From Xenorhabdus cabanillasii (lineage in GTDB: Bacteria; Pseudomonadota; Gammaproteobacteria; Enterobacterales; Enterobacteriaceae), in the NCBI RefSeq assembly GCF_003386665.1, contig NZ_QTUB01000001.1:372001-436000 (forward strand): 64,000 nucleotides of DNA, given 5' to 3'. Made by a program: the position numbers and the translations under genes. Below the pieces are notes generated by a model. It saw only the letters and a program-made list of their open reading frames with translations. It was not told the origin of the DNA and did no database searches. Positions 43,807 to 52,185 of this stretch are shown here, one piece after another. Numbering within the stretch: the stretch's first letter is position 1; each line of letters starts with the position of its first letter.

Positions 43807-46125
43807 ATGAAATTCAAAACAAAAATAGAGCCTTATCGTGCTGCTGCGGGAGGTTGGGACTCATTGGAGGCAACAACACGCTTTGTCTTTGATAGTAAAC
43901 AAGCATTAAAAAACATGGTTAACCTGATGCGCATGAACAAACCCAAAGGCTTTGATTGCCCAGGGTGTGCATGGGGAGATGATAATAAAAGCCTTTTCAG
44001 TTTCTGCGAAAATGGAGCTAAAGCAATGACCTGGGAGGCTACCCGTCGCCATGTAGACAACGAATTTTTTGCCAAATACAGCGTCAGTAAACTCTATCAA
44101 CAAAGTGATTATTTTCTGGAATATCAAGGACGGGTCGTTGAACCGATGCGTTATAACCGTAAAACGGATCACTACGAACCAATTAGTTGGGAGCAGGCTT
44201 TTTCTCTTATCGCCAAACACATTAAGGCAATGGATAACCCCAATCAGTTGGAACTGTATACCTCTGGTCGGGCCAGTAATGAAGCTTCGTGGTTGTATCA
44301 GTTATTTGGCCGGGTATTGGGAACCAATAATTTCCCGGATTGTTCGAACATGTGCCATGAAGCAAGCGGTTTTGGGCTGCTGAAAAGTTTGGGTGTTGGC
44401 AAGGGAACCATTCGTCTGAATGATTTTGATCACGCTGATGCCATCTTTGTATTTGGTCAAAACCCCGGTACAAACCATCCACGAATGCTGCATAGTTTAC
44501 GGCATGCTGCTGAGCACGGCGCCAGAATTGTCACCTTCAATACATTACGCGAACGTGGCTTAGAACGTTTTGCTGATCCACAAAAACCACTCGAAGTGGT
44601 CACGTCAATGGCGGGTAATATTAGCCATCGCTACTATCAGCCTAAACTGGGTGGAGATATGGCGGCTGTACGGGGTATGGTTAAAGCACTTTTGGAAACC
44701 CATAACGCACTTACGGGTGCCGGAAAAGCAGGTATTTTTGATCAAGATTTTATTTCGACCTACACCGAAGGTGTGGACGCTTATTTGCAGGAAGTTGCTG
44801 CTACTGAGTGGTCGTTTATTGAGGAACAATCAGGCTTAACGCAGGTACAATTACGTGAGGCTGCTGATATTTATCAGAACGCTGAACGGGTTATTTGTAC
44901 CTGGGCGATGGGGATCACACAGCATAAACACTCTCTGGAAACCGTTCGTGAAATTACAAACCTGCAATTACTGTTTGGTCAATTGGGTAAACCCGGTGCA
45001 GGCGTATGCCCGGTTCGTGGTCACAGTAACGTACAGGGAAACCGGACAATGGGGATTAATGAACAACCTTCCCAAAATTTCCTTGATAGTTTGGCAAACC
45101 ATTTTGGTTTTGAACCGCCTCGCACGCACGGTCATAATGTCGTAGAAGCGCTGGATGCTATGTTGCGTGATGAAGTGAAAGTGTTGATCGCTTTAGGCGG
45201 AAACCTCTCCGCTGCTGCGCCTGATAGCCGACGCACAGAAGAAGCGCTTCGGCATTGCGACTTAACTGTTCATATCAGTACAAAATTAAACCGGAGCCAC
45301 CTTATTACCGGTAAAAAAGATGCTCTGATCCTGCCGGCATTGGGGCGTACTGAGCAGGATATCCAGCTCAGTGGTGCACAGTTTGTGACGGTAGAAGACT
45401 CTTTCAGCATGGTGCATGCTTCCGAGGGGGTGAATAAACCGCTATTTGATACCCAACGTTCTGAAACTGCCATTATTGCAGGCATTGCCGATGCGGTTTT
45501 GAGCAATACCCCAACAATTAACTGGCTGGAATTAGCCGGAGATTACAACAAAATCCGTGATCATATTGCGGCAACCATACCCGGATTTGCTGACTTTAAT
45601 AAAAAATGTGAACATCCGGGCGGTTTCTATCTTGGCAATGCTGCGGCAGAACTGCGCTTTCCTACACCGAGCAAAAAAGCCCAGTTTAGCCACGCACCAC
45701 TACCGAAAACACTGTTCCCGCAAATCGACGGAGCTGAAGTTCCCTTTACTTTGCAGACATTACGTTCGCATGATCAATACAACACCACCATCTATGGCTT
45801 GGATGACCGTTATCGTGGCGTTTATGGTCAACGGGAAGTCTTGTTTATGAACCCGGAAGATATTGCTCAATTGGGATATCAGGCAGGGGATCTGGTTGAT
45901 ATCGAGACAGTATGGCATGACGGTATTGAGCGTAAAGTACATGGCTTTAAACTCGTTCCTTATATTATTCCTCGCGGGAACCTTGCGGCTTATTACCCGG
46001 AAGCTAATCCGTTAGTGCCGATGGATAGTATTGGTAATGGTACTGGTACACCAACTTCTAAATCTGTTCCAGTGAAATTATCGTTGACTGAACTGAATGA
46101 ATCAGAACCTCAGCGCCTTGTATAA
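43807..46125 (+). CDS. FdhF/YdeP-family molybdopterin oxidoreductase
   Basis: The 772-residue protein is a close relative of E. coli YdeP, a formate-dehydrogenase-alpha-like molybdoenzyme linked to acid resistance. The N-terminal cysteine cluster is CPGCAW ... FCENGAKA (about 50-72). The likely molybdenum-ligand cysteine lies in DCSNMCHEAS near 180. The cofactor-binding segments GQNPGTNHPRML, GHSNVQGNRT and RSHDQYNTTIYGLDDRYRG are intact. No Tat signal is seen, so it is cytoplasmic. Substrate and redox partner are unknown. A weak ribosome-binding site precedes the ATG. Confidence 0.9.
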   Translation: MKFKTKIEPYRAAAGGWDSLEATTRFVFDSKQALKNMVNLMRMNKPKGFDCPGCAWGDDNKSLFSFCENGAKAMTWEATRRHVDNEFFAKYSVSKLYQQSDYFLEYQGRVVEPMRYNRKTDHYEPISWEQAFSLIAKHIKAMDNPNQLELYTSGRASNEASWLYQLFGRVLGTNNFPDCSNMCHEASGFGLLKSLGVGKGTIRLNDFDHADAIFVFGQNPGTNHPRMLHSLRHAAEHGARIVTFNTLRERGLERFADPQKPLEVVTSMAGNISHRYYQPKLGGDMAAVRGMVKALLETHNALTGAGKAGIFDQDFISTYTEGVDAYLQEVAATEWSFIEEQSGLTQVQLREAADIYQNAERVICTWAMGITQHKHSLETVREITNLQLLFGQLGKPGAGVCPVRGHSNVQGNRTMGINEQPSQNFLDSLANHFGFEPPRTHGHNVVEALDAMLRDEVKVLIALGGNLSAAAPDSRRTEEALRHCDLTVHISTKLNRSHLITGKKDALILPALGRTEQDIQLSGAQFVTVEDSFSMVHASEGVNKPLFDTQRSETAIIAGIADAVLSNTPTINWLELAGDYNKIRDHIAATIPGFADFNKKCEHPGGFYLGNAAAELRFPTPSKKAQFSHAPLPKTLFPQIDGAEVPFTLQTLRSHDQYNTTIYGLDDRYRGVYGQREVLFMNPEDIAQLGYQAGDLVDIETVWHDGIERKVHGFKLVPYIIPRGNLAAYYPEANPLVPMDSIGNGTGTPTSKSVPVKLSLTELNESEPQRLV

Positions 46126-46142
46126 TTTTATGTAGCTCTGTT

Positions 46143-46175
46143 CAAGGAACTATTAACTCAAAAAATAGTTCTTTG
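46143..46175 (+). terminator. Hairpin after the oxidoreductase gene
   Basis: CAAGGAACTATT pairs with AATAGTTCTTTG (12 bp, one wobble) around a 9-nt loop, 18 nt after the oxidoreductase stop. There is no U-tract on this strand, so it may be an RNA-stability hairpin or a weak terminator insulating the pvc operon. Confidence 0.45.
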
Positions 46176-46315
46176 AGCAGATATCGATTCAGGTTTGGTT
46201 GTTGAAATCACATCTGCATTTTCCATTTCATATAGCTTATTTCCTAATAACTCTAATAGCTGCTTTTCACTTAACTATATTCTCACTTAACAAAAATATT
46301 TTTTATTACAGGAAT

Positions 46316-46341
46316 CAAATTGCATAAAAAGCAAATTGCAT
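46316..46341 (+). repeat. Direct repeats CAAATTGCAT upstream of pvc1
   Basis: Two perfect 10-bp copies begin 16 bp apart (46316 and 46332). The second overlaps the possible -35 hexamer. They could bind a regulator of the cassette, but none is recognised. Confidence 0.45.
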
Positions 46342-46468
46342 TATTGGCAATGTACTCATTATAGATTTTTCGGCACGATAATCATTGATATAAATATCGA
46401 TTATAAATATTGATGTAAGCATGATATAGCTACAAAAAATTTCAGAATGATATTCACGGTCATTTTGT

Positions 46469-46479
46469 GGCGGTAGCAT
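46469..46479 (+). promoter_or_regulatory. RfaH-type ops element before pvc1
   Basis: GGCGGTAGCAT matches the operon polarity suppressor (ops) sequence GGCGGTAGCGTG at every core position except one G to A change. It lies in the sense orientation, 68 nt before the pvc1 ATG. RfaH family factors load on paused RNA polymerase at ops and suppress Rho-dependent termination. The Serratia Afp cassette is known to be controlled by an RfaH-like regulator (AnfA1). The same mechanism is inferred here. Confidence 0.75.
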
Positions 46480-46547
46480 TCCCCAAATATATAGTTTTAC
46501 ATCCTATTTCAATAAAATTGACCATTTTTATTTTAAAAGAGGCTATT

Positions 46548-46997
46548 ATGTCTATAAACACATCTCAAATTGCAGTTGAATATCCAATTCCCTCTTATCG
46601 TTTCATTGTTTCCGTTGGTGATGAACAAATTCCATTTAATAGTGTTTCAGGACTTGATATTAATTATGAAACCATTGAGTACCGTGATGGCGTGGGTAAT
46701 TGGTTCAAAATGCCGGGTCAGCGTCAACCTATTAATATTACTCTGCGTAAAGGTGTTTTTCCGGGCAAAACTGAATTATTTGACTGGATTAATTCTATCC
46801 AGCTTAATCAGGTCGAGAAAAAAGATATTACCATCAGCTTAACCAATGATGCAGGCACTGAGTTATTAATGACCTGGAATGTGGCTAATGCTTTCCCTAC
46901 CTCACTGACTTCTCCTTCCTTTGATGCGACCAGCAATGACATAGCTGTTCAGGAAATTACCCTGACAGCCGATCGCGTAACTATGCAGGCTATTTGA
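46548..46997 (+). CDS. pvc1: Contractile injection system inner tube protein Pvc1
   Basis: Pvc1 is the major subunit of the rigid inner tube of the contractile injection particle (T4 gp19/PF06841 family). The ATG at 46548 (MSINTSQIAVEYPIPSYRFIV) has AGAGG upstream and gives 149 residues; an in-frame GTG at 46467 would translate the ops element. The gp19-like signature VSGLDINYETIEYRDG (about 33-48) and the C-terminal pattern VQEITLTADRV fit. It is homologous to Pvc5 and opens the operon. Confidence 0.9.
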   Translation: MSINTSQIAVEYPIPSYRFIVSVGDEQIPFNSVSGLDINYETIEYRDGVGNWFKMPGQRQPINITLRKGVFPGKTELFDWINSIQLNQVEKKDITISLTNDAGTELLMTWNVANAFPTSLTSPSFDATSNDIAVQEITLTADRVTMQAI

Positions 46998-47035
46998 AAC
47001 ATTGATAGTTAATCATTTCGTATAAGGGTATTCTT

Positions 47036-48103
47036 ATGACAACCGTTACCAGTTATCCTGGCGTTTATATTGAAGAATTAAATAGCCTGGCTTTATCCGT
47101 ATCAAACAGTGCCACCGCCGTTCCTGTTTTTGCAGTGAATATAGAAAAGAAATATCTTCATGAAGATACTGCACTCCGAATTAATTCCTGGATGGATTAT
47201 CTTAATCTGGTGGGCAACTTTGACAACGAAGATAAATTGTCAGTTTCTCTGCGGGCGTATTTTACTAATGGCGGAGGTTATTGCTACCTCATCAAAACTG
47301 CAAATTTAGAAAAACTCATTCCAACCTTAGATGATGTCACTTTGCTGGTTGCTGCGGGTGAAGATATTAAAACAGCAGCAGCCACTTTATGCCAACCAGG
47401 AAAAGGGTTATTTGCCATTTTTGATGGTCCTGAAGAAGCGTTGACTATCGCGAATGTAGAAACAGTCAAGAACAAGTATGACGCCACCGCGTTCGCCGCA
47501 GTTTACTACCCGTGGCTGAAAGCTGATTGGGCCAAGACGACCATTCCACCGAGTGCTGCTATAGCTGGCGTTTATGCTGCCGTCGATCTATCCCGTGGTG
47601 TCTGGAAAGCGCCTGCCAATATCGCATTGAAAGGCGGACTGGAACCTGCATTTCTGGTCACGGATGAAGTTCAAGGGAAATATAACTCTGGTCGCGCCAT
47701 CAATATGATTCGACATTTCAGCAATACCGGCACCACCGTTTGGGGAGCAAGAACGCTGGAGGATAATGACAACTGGCGCTATGTCCCTGTGCGTCGCTTG
47801 TTTAACACCGTCGAACGCGATGTCAAACGTGCCATGAGCTTCGCCCTGTTTGAACCTAACAGCCAACCAACTTGGGAACGTGTCAGGGCAGCGATCAGCA
47901 ATTATCTTCATGGACTGTGGCAACAAGGGGGATTGGCGGGCAGCAAGGAAGAAGAAGCTTATTTCGTACAGATTGGTAAGGGGATAACGATGACGCCAGA
48001 ACAGATTAACCAAGGGCAGATGATTGTAAAAATCGGTCTGGCTGCTGTTCGGCCTGCGGAATTTATCATCCTCCAGTTTACGCAAGATGTAGAACAGCGT
48101 TAA
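47036..48103 (+). CDS. pvc2: Contractile sheath protein Pvc2
   Basis: Pvc2 is a tail-sheath subunit (gp18/FI-like) that surrounds the tube and drives contraction. The 355 residues begin MTTVTSYPGVYIEELNSLAL and contain the sheath marks VSNSATAVPVF, STAIAGVYA-like PPSAAIAGVYAAVD, and the conserved C-terminal half from WGARTLEDNDNWRYVPVRRL to GLAAVRPAEFIILQFTQD. It is the shortest of three sheath paralogues here. In Afp/PVC structures Afp2/Pvc2 forms the main part of the sheath. Confidence 0.9.
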   Translation: MTTVTSYPGVYIEELNSLALSVSNSATAVPVFAVNIEKKYLHEDTALRINSWMDYLNLVGNFDNEDKLSVSLRAYFTNGGGYCYLIKTANLEKLIPTLDDVTLLVAAGEDIKTAAATLCQPGKGLFAIFDGPEEALTIANVETVKNKYDATAFAAVYYPWLKADWAKTTIPPSAAIAGVYAAVDLSRGVWKAPANIALKGGLEPAFLVTDEVQGKYNSGRAINMIRHFSNTGTTVWGARTLEDNDNWRYVPVRRLFNTVERDVKRAMSFALFEPNSQPTWERVRAAISNYLHGLWQQGGLAGSKEEEAYFVQIGKGITMTPEQINQGQMIVKIGLAAVRPAEFIILQFTQDVEQR

Positions 48104-48128
48104 TCACATTGATTGATGAGGAATTATT

Positions 48129-49559
48129 ATGCCCGCTAATCTAAAAACACCCGGCGTTTATATTGAAGAGGATGCTTCCCTTGCATTGTCTGTCAGCAAC
48201 AGCGCCACTGCCGTGCCGGTTTTTATCGGTAAATTCACCCCAAAAAATGCAGTGTTAACCCAGGCCTGTATTCGTATCAGCAATTGGCTTGAATTTACTT
48301 CCGCTTTTTCTTTGGCACCAGTGACAGAAATTGTTATCCGCTCTAGTCTTGAAGCCTCTTCTGATGGAGCAACAAAAAAAGAAGAGGCCAAAAAAGAAAA
48401 AGTCGAAAATAAAGAAACTGAAACCCAAGAAACTCCCAAAATTCAAGCGCTCTCGGCAGCCGAAGAAGAGTCCAAAAAATGGATTCACAATATTGAGAAA
48501 GTCAATCTATCTCTGGCCGTAGAGGCCCTGAAGCTCTATTTTCAAAATGGAGGTGGGGCTTGTTATATCTACCCATTAAATAATATTAATGACCATTTGG
48601 CTCTGGCAGCTATCCCAGAATTAATTGAACAAAAAGGGGATATTACTCTACTGGTTTGTCCAGAAGCAGATTGGGATTATAAAAATAGAGTCTATGACGC
48701 AGTCAGTTCATTGTTGAATGATGACAAAGTGGGTTATTTTCTGATTGCAGATAGCCATTATGGTGAATCGATATCCGGGACGGGAAATAGCACTAAGATT
48801 GCCGCTTATTATCCTCAGTTGGAAACAAATCTGAAATTATCTACCTTACCCGACGATAAGGACGTTGTTATCAGTGGGTATGAGGATGGATCAGGCAAGG
48901 ATAAGCTGAAAAATCTGGATGAACTTAAGAAAAAAGACGAAACACTGGCGCAGAATATTGATGCCATATTGCAGCAGCGACAACAAAATCAACTTACTCT
49001 TCCACCCAGTACCGCCATTGCAGGAATTTATTGCCAAACCGATAACCAGCGTGGTGTCTGGAAAGCGCCAGCCAATGTTGCACTTACAGGCATCAAAGGA
49101 CTGACGGATAAAGTTGATGATGAACGACAAGGTGCCATGAATAACAAGGGCATTAATGTCATCCGTTCATTTACTGATCGTGGTCTGATGGTTTGGGGAG
49201 CCCGTACTTGTGCGCAGGCCAACGATATTCACTGGCGCTACATTCCTGTCCGCCGTCTGTTCAATTCCGTTGAGCGTGATATCCGTCAGGCACTGCGAGC
49301 TGTATTATTTGAACCCAATAATCAACCGACCTGGATGCGCGCCAGGGCTGCCGTTGACCAATATCTTTATAGTCTCTGGCAAAAAAATGCCTTGATGGGT
49401 GATCGTCCAGAAGAGGCTTATTTTGTCCATATTGGTCAGGATATCACCATGTCTGATACTGATATCAAACAAGGCAAAATGATCATGAAAGTAGGTCTGG
49501 CCGCAGTGCGACCGGCTGAATTTATCGTTCTGCAATTTACGCAGGATGTTGCTCAGTAA
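48129..49559 (+). CDS. pvc3: Contractile sheath protein Pvc3 with charged insertion
   Basis: Pvc3 is the second sheath paralogue (476 residues). Its start (PGVYIEEDASLALSVSNSA) and its C-terminal half (WGARTCAQANDIHWRYIPVRRL, AAVRPAEFIVLQFTQDV) match Pvc2. It carries extra sequence: a Lys/Glu-rich low-complexity stretch at about residues 78-118 (KKEEAKKEKVENKETETQ) and a longer middle domain. Afp3 also has an added domain facing outward, so the charged segment is probably surface exposed. The gene lies 25 nt after pvc2. Confidence 0.9.
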   Translation: MPANLKTPGVYIEEDASLALSVSNSATAVPVFIGKFTPKNAVLTQACIRISNWLEFTSAFSLAPVTEIVIRSSLEASSDGATKKEEAKKEKVENKETETQETPKIQALSAAEEESKKWIHNIEKVNLSLAVEALKLYFQNGGGACYIYPLNNINDHLALAAIPELIEQKGDITLLVCPEADWDYKNRVYDAVSSLLNDDKVGYFLIADSHYGESISGTGNSTKIAAYYPQLETNLKLSTLPDDKDVVISGYEDGSGKDKLKNLDELKKKDETLAQNIDAILQQRQQNQLTLPPSTAIAGIYCQTDNQRGVWKAPANVALTGIKGLTDKVDDERQGAMNNKGINVIRSFTDRGLMVWGARTCAQANDIHWRYIPVRRLFNSVERDIRQALRAVLFEPNNQPTWMRARAAVDQYLYSLWQKNALMGDRPEEAYFVHIGQDITMSDTDIKQGKMIMKVGLAAVRPAEFIVLQFTQDVAQ

Positions 49560-49625
49560 TCTCCGAGATTAAACATCAGGCACTGTATTGGCAGTGCCTA
49601 TCTCACCCAATTAAAGGAGATGACG

Positions 49626-50834
49626 ATGGAAAGAATTCAACCGGGTGTAACCTTAACAGAAAGTATCATCACGGCAGGTCAGCAAGAGATACTTGGCGCA
49701 GTGCCGGTATTTATTGGTTATACCTCCCACGATGCACAACCAGCAAAAACCGCGGTACGTATCGACGATATGGCGGAATATATCCGGCTCTTTGGCGACA
49801 ATCATTTGATGGCGTGGGCAATCAGACATTATTTCGATAATGGCGGACAACAGGCTTTTGTTTTACCGCTGCAAGGCAATATACCCTCGGCAAACATGAC
49901 CCAAGCGGAAGCCGAAGCCCTGATAGCAGCATTAAGCTCTGACGCGGTGACAGAAGCCATTAGTGGTGAAACGCAGATTAGCCTGATTTTGGCACCGGAT
50001 ATTGCCCGACTGAATGACAGTGACATCAATGATCAACACACTTTAGTTAATTTGTGGTCTGAAAGTTGGATGACATTGCTGCAACTGAGTCAGATCCGTG
50101 CCAATCTCTTTGTACTGCTGGATGCGCCGGATGAGGTTGAACAGTCTCAGCAATGTCTGAAAGGCATCTCGTCAAAATATCGCCAATGGGGAGCCGCTTA
50201 TTGGCCTCGTCTGGAAACCACTTATCAGGATCTGGTCAGCCCCAAAAATATCGTGCTCTCCCCCACCGCAGCCATTGCGGCAGTTATCCAGCACACAGAT
50301 AGTGAAGTCGGAGTATGGAAAGCACCAGCCAATATTGCCCTGTCTCAGGTTATCCGGCCGGTTAAGTCTTATCTTCAAGGGAATGTGCTGTTTAACACCA
50401 ATGGTACTTCACTCAATGTGATCCGCAGTTTTCCCGGCAAAGGCATACGCGTATGGGGATGCCGCACGCTGGAAAACACAGACAACACACCGTGGCGTTA
50501 CCTGCAAACGCGCCGTCTGGTTTCTTATGTCACCGTTCATTTGGCGCAATTGGCCCGTATGTACATCTTTGAACCCAATAATGAACTGACGTGGATGAAA
50601 TGCAAGGGACAAAGTTACAACTGGCTACGGCAACTTTGGTTACAGGGGGGCTTGTACGGTTCACGGGAAGATGAAGCATTTACTGTGTTGTTAGGGGTGA
50701 ATGAAACGATGACCGAAGAAGATATCCGTGCCGGGAAAATGATCATGAAAGTCGCCTTAGCCGTCTTGTCTCCTGCTGAATTTATCGAAATCAGTTTGGT
50801 GTTTGATACCCAAACGGGCGCGCTTTTATCTTAA
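49626..50834 (+). CDS. pvc4: Contractile sheath protein Pvc4
   Basis: Pvc4 is the third sheath paralogue, 402 residues. The ATG at 49626 is chosen because AGGAG lies 6 nt upstream; the ATG at 49620 abuts the same site. It shares the pattern PGVTLTESIITAGQQ ... AVPVFIGYT and the C-terminal block VWGCRTLENTDNTPWRYLQTRRL and SPAEFIEISLVFDTQ. It is more divergent than Pvc2/Pvc3. In the Afp model the fourth protein forms the sheath ring next to the baseplate. Confidence 0.9.
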   Translation: MERIQPGVTLTESIITAGQQEILGAVPVFIGYTSHDAQPAKTAVRIDDMAEYIRLFGDNHLMAWAIRHYFDNGGQQAFVLPLQGNIPSANMTQAEAEALIAALSSDAVTEAISGETQISLILAPDIARLNDSDINDQHTLVNLWSESWMTLLQLSQIRANLFVLLDAPDEVEQSQQCLKGISSKYRQWGAAYWPRLETTYQDLVSPKNIVLSPTAAIAAVIQHTDSEVGVWKAPANIALSQVIRPVKSYLQGNVLFNTNGTSLNVIRSFPGKGIRVWGCRTLENTDNTPWRYLQTRRLVSYVTVHLAQLARMYIFEPNNELTWMKCKGQSYNWLRQLWLQGGLYGSREDEAFTVLLGVNETMTEEDIRAGKMIMKVALAVLSPAEFIEISLVFDTQTGALLS

Positions 50835-50849
50835 AAAGGAAAGAGCACC

Positions 50850-51308
50850 ATGAATGATTATTATACACCCGTGGTATCCCACCGTTTTATGGCGAGTTTT
50901 ATTTTTAATGGCATTCCTGATCCATTGGATATCCGTTTTCAACGTATTTCCGGCCTGAGTCGTGAACTTCAAGTCACTCAACACAGTCAAGGCGGTGAGA
51001 ATGCCCGCAATAACTATCTGGCGGAAAAGATCCAACACGGCACATTAACACTCGAGCGTGGTGTGATGACGGTTTCTCCTTTGACCCGGATGTTTGATCG
51101 GGTATTGCGCGGTGAAAAAATCGCTTATGCCGATGTGGTGATTATGCTGTTAAACGAAAATTCACTTCCTTTGTCCAGTTGGACGTTGAGCAACGCTTTA
51201 CCGGTACGCTGGCAAACCAGCGATTTTGATGCGAACAGTAACGCCATTTTGGTGAATACCCTTGAGCTTCGCTATCAGGATATGTGTTGGCTGGGAGTCA
51301 AAGTATGA
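50850..51308 (+). CDS. pvc5: Tube-initiating protein Pvc5
   Basis: Pvc5 is a second gp19-like tube protein (152 residues), thought to join the tube to the central spike. It has YYTPVVSHRFMASFIFNGIP at the start, the RISGLSRELQV element that corresponds to VSGLDINYE in Pvc1, and ILVNTLELRYQDM near the end. Its stop overlaps the pvc6 start by four bases (ATGA), so the two are translationally coupled. Confidence 0.9.
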   Translation: MNDYYTPVVSHRFMASFIFNGIPDPLDIRFQRISGLSRELQVTQHSQGGENARNNYLAEKIQHGTLTLERGVMTVSPLTRMFDRVLRGEKIAYADVVIMLLNENSLPLSSWTLSNALPVRWQTSDFDANSNAILVNTLELRYQDMCWLGVKV

Positions 51309-51502
51309 CAGTAGAAATCAGAGAATTAATTATTCAGGCAAAAGTAGTTTCATCAGCGCCAATACTACCAACACAAGCGACTGAATCAGCTCAACAAGGT
51401 CATTCTTTGATTCAGGAAAGTCTGGATGAAGCCATTTGGGTTGAAAAAATTAAACGCGAAGTGTTGGCAGCAATACGCGATGAGGAAGGGTGGCGTCCAT
51501 GA
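51305..51502 (+). CDS. pvc6: Small injection-system protein Pvc6
   Basis: This 65-residue protein (MTVEIRELIIQAKVVSSAP) matches the small conserved gene at position six in PVC and Afp operons. It starts with a beta-strand-like segment, has a Gln/Ser-rich centre and a charged helical end (WVEKIKREVLAAIRDEEGW). It is joined by ATGA overlaps on both sides. A role near the hub is inferred from position; no enzymatic motif is seen. Confidence 0.8.
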   Translation: MTVEIRELIIQAKVVSSAPILPTQATESAQQGHSLIQESLDEAIWVEKIKREVLAAIRDEEGWRP

Positions 51503-52185
51503 GTTTGATAGAACGTGGTTTAGCGAAGCTGACCATTAACGCTTATAAAGACAGGGAAGGAAAAATACGGGCAGGCACCATTCAGGCCATATATAACCCC
51601 GATTCCCTGCAACTGGATTACCAGACGGATTACCAACAATCCCAGGCGATTAATAGCGAAAAACAGAGCAGCATTTATGTACAATCCAGGCCCGCAGGAT
51701 TATCCCTTGAGCTGATCTTTGACGCCACGATGCCGGGCAACAAAACCCCCGTTGAAGCTCAGCTAATGCAGCTCAGGCAATTGTGCAGCGTGGATGCCAC
51801 CAGTAATGAAACGCGATTCCTGCAAATTAAATGGGGGAAAATGCGTTGGGAAAACCGCGGCTATTTTGCCGGCAGAGCGAAAGGCTTATCGGTCAATTAC
51901 ACCTTATTTGATCGTGATGCCACTCCTTTGCGGGCGCGGGTCATCCTGACACTGGTGGCGGATGAAAGTCTGGTCTTACAGGAGACGGAGCAAAACCTGA
52001 AATCACCGGCGAAAATTGCCTTACGGGTACAGGATGGTGTTTCGCTGTCTCTGATGGCAGCCGGCACCGCATCAACGCTGTCTGGTGGTGTCGATTACCT
52101 GACACTGGCCTGGCAAAACGGTCTGGATAATCTTAACGGATTTGTACCGGGTGAGATATTGCAGGCCACCAGAGGAGACGCCTGA
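51499..52185 (+). CDS. pvc7: Hub/baseplate adaptor Pvc7
   Basis: This 228-residue protein fits the CIS_tube/LysM hub family (T4 gp53-like; Afp7). The N-terminal part has the typical IYNPDSLQLDYQTDYQQSQA and SLELIFDATM segments. A degenerate LysM-like end (LAWQNGLDNLNGFVPGEIL) closes the protein. The ATG at 51499 overlaps the pvc6 stop (ATGA) and the stop overlaps pvc8 (TGATG), both signs of coupled translation. In Afp the seventh protein holds the spike to the tube. Confidence 0.85.
   Translation: MSLIERGLAKLTINAYKDREGKIRAGTIQAIYNPDSLQLDYQTDYQQSQAINSEKQSSIYVQSRPAGLSLELIFDATMPGNKTPVEAQLMQLRQLCSVDATSNETRFLQIKWGKMRWENRGYFAGRAKGLSVNYTLFDRDATPLRARVILTLVADESLVLQETEQNLKSPAKIALRVQDGVSLSLMAAGTASTLSGGVDYLTLAWQNGLDNLNGFVPGEILQATRGDA

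Larger units (their letters stand above)
46126..46547. promoter_or_regulatory. Leader and promoter region of the pvc operon
   Basis: This 422-nt AT-rich region precedes the contractile injection operon. It holds a hairpin (46143-46175), two direct repeats CAAATTGCAT (46316-46325 and 46332-46341), a pair of AT-rich direct repeats (46384-46414), a weak -35/-10 pair (TTGCAT 46336, TATAGA 46360, spacer 18) and an RfaH-type ops element (46469-46479). Together these look like a regulated promoter with an antitermination leader. Confidence 0.6.

Noticed and set aside
46467..46547. GTG start extending Pvc1 by 27 residues
   Set aside because: The extension covers the ops element and AT-rich leader, has no ribosome-binding site, and the family starts at the MSINTSQI methionine.
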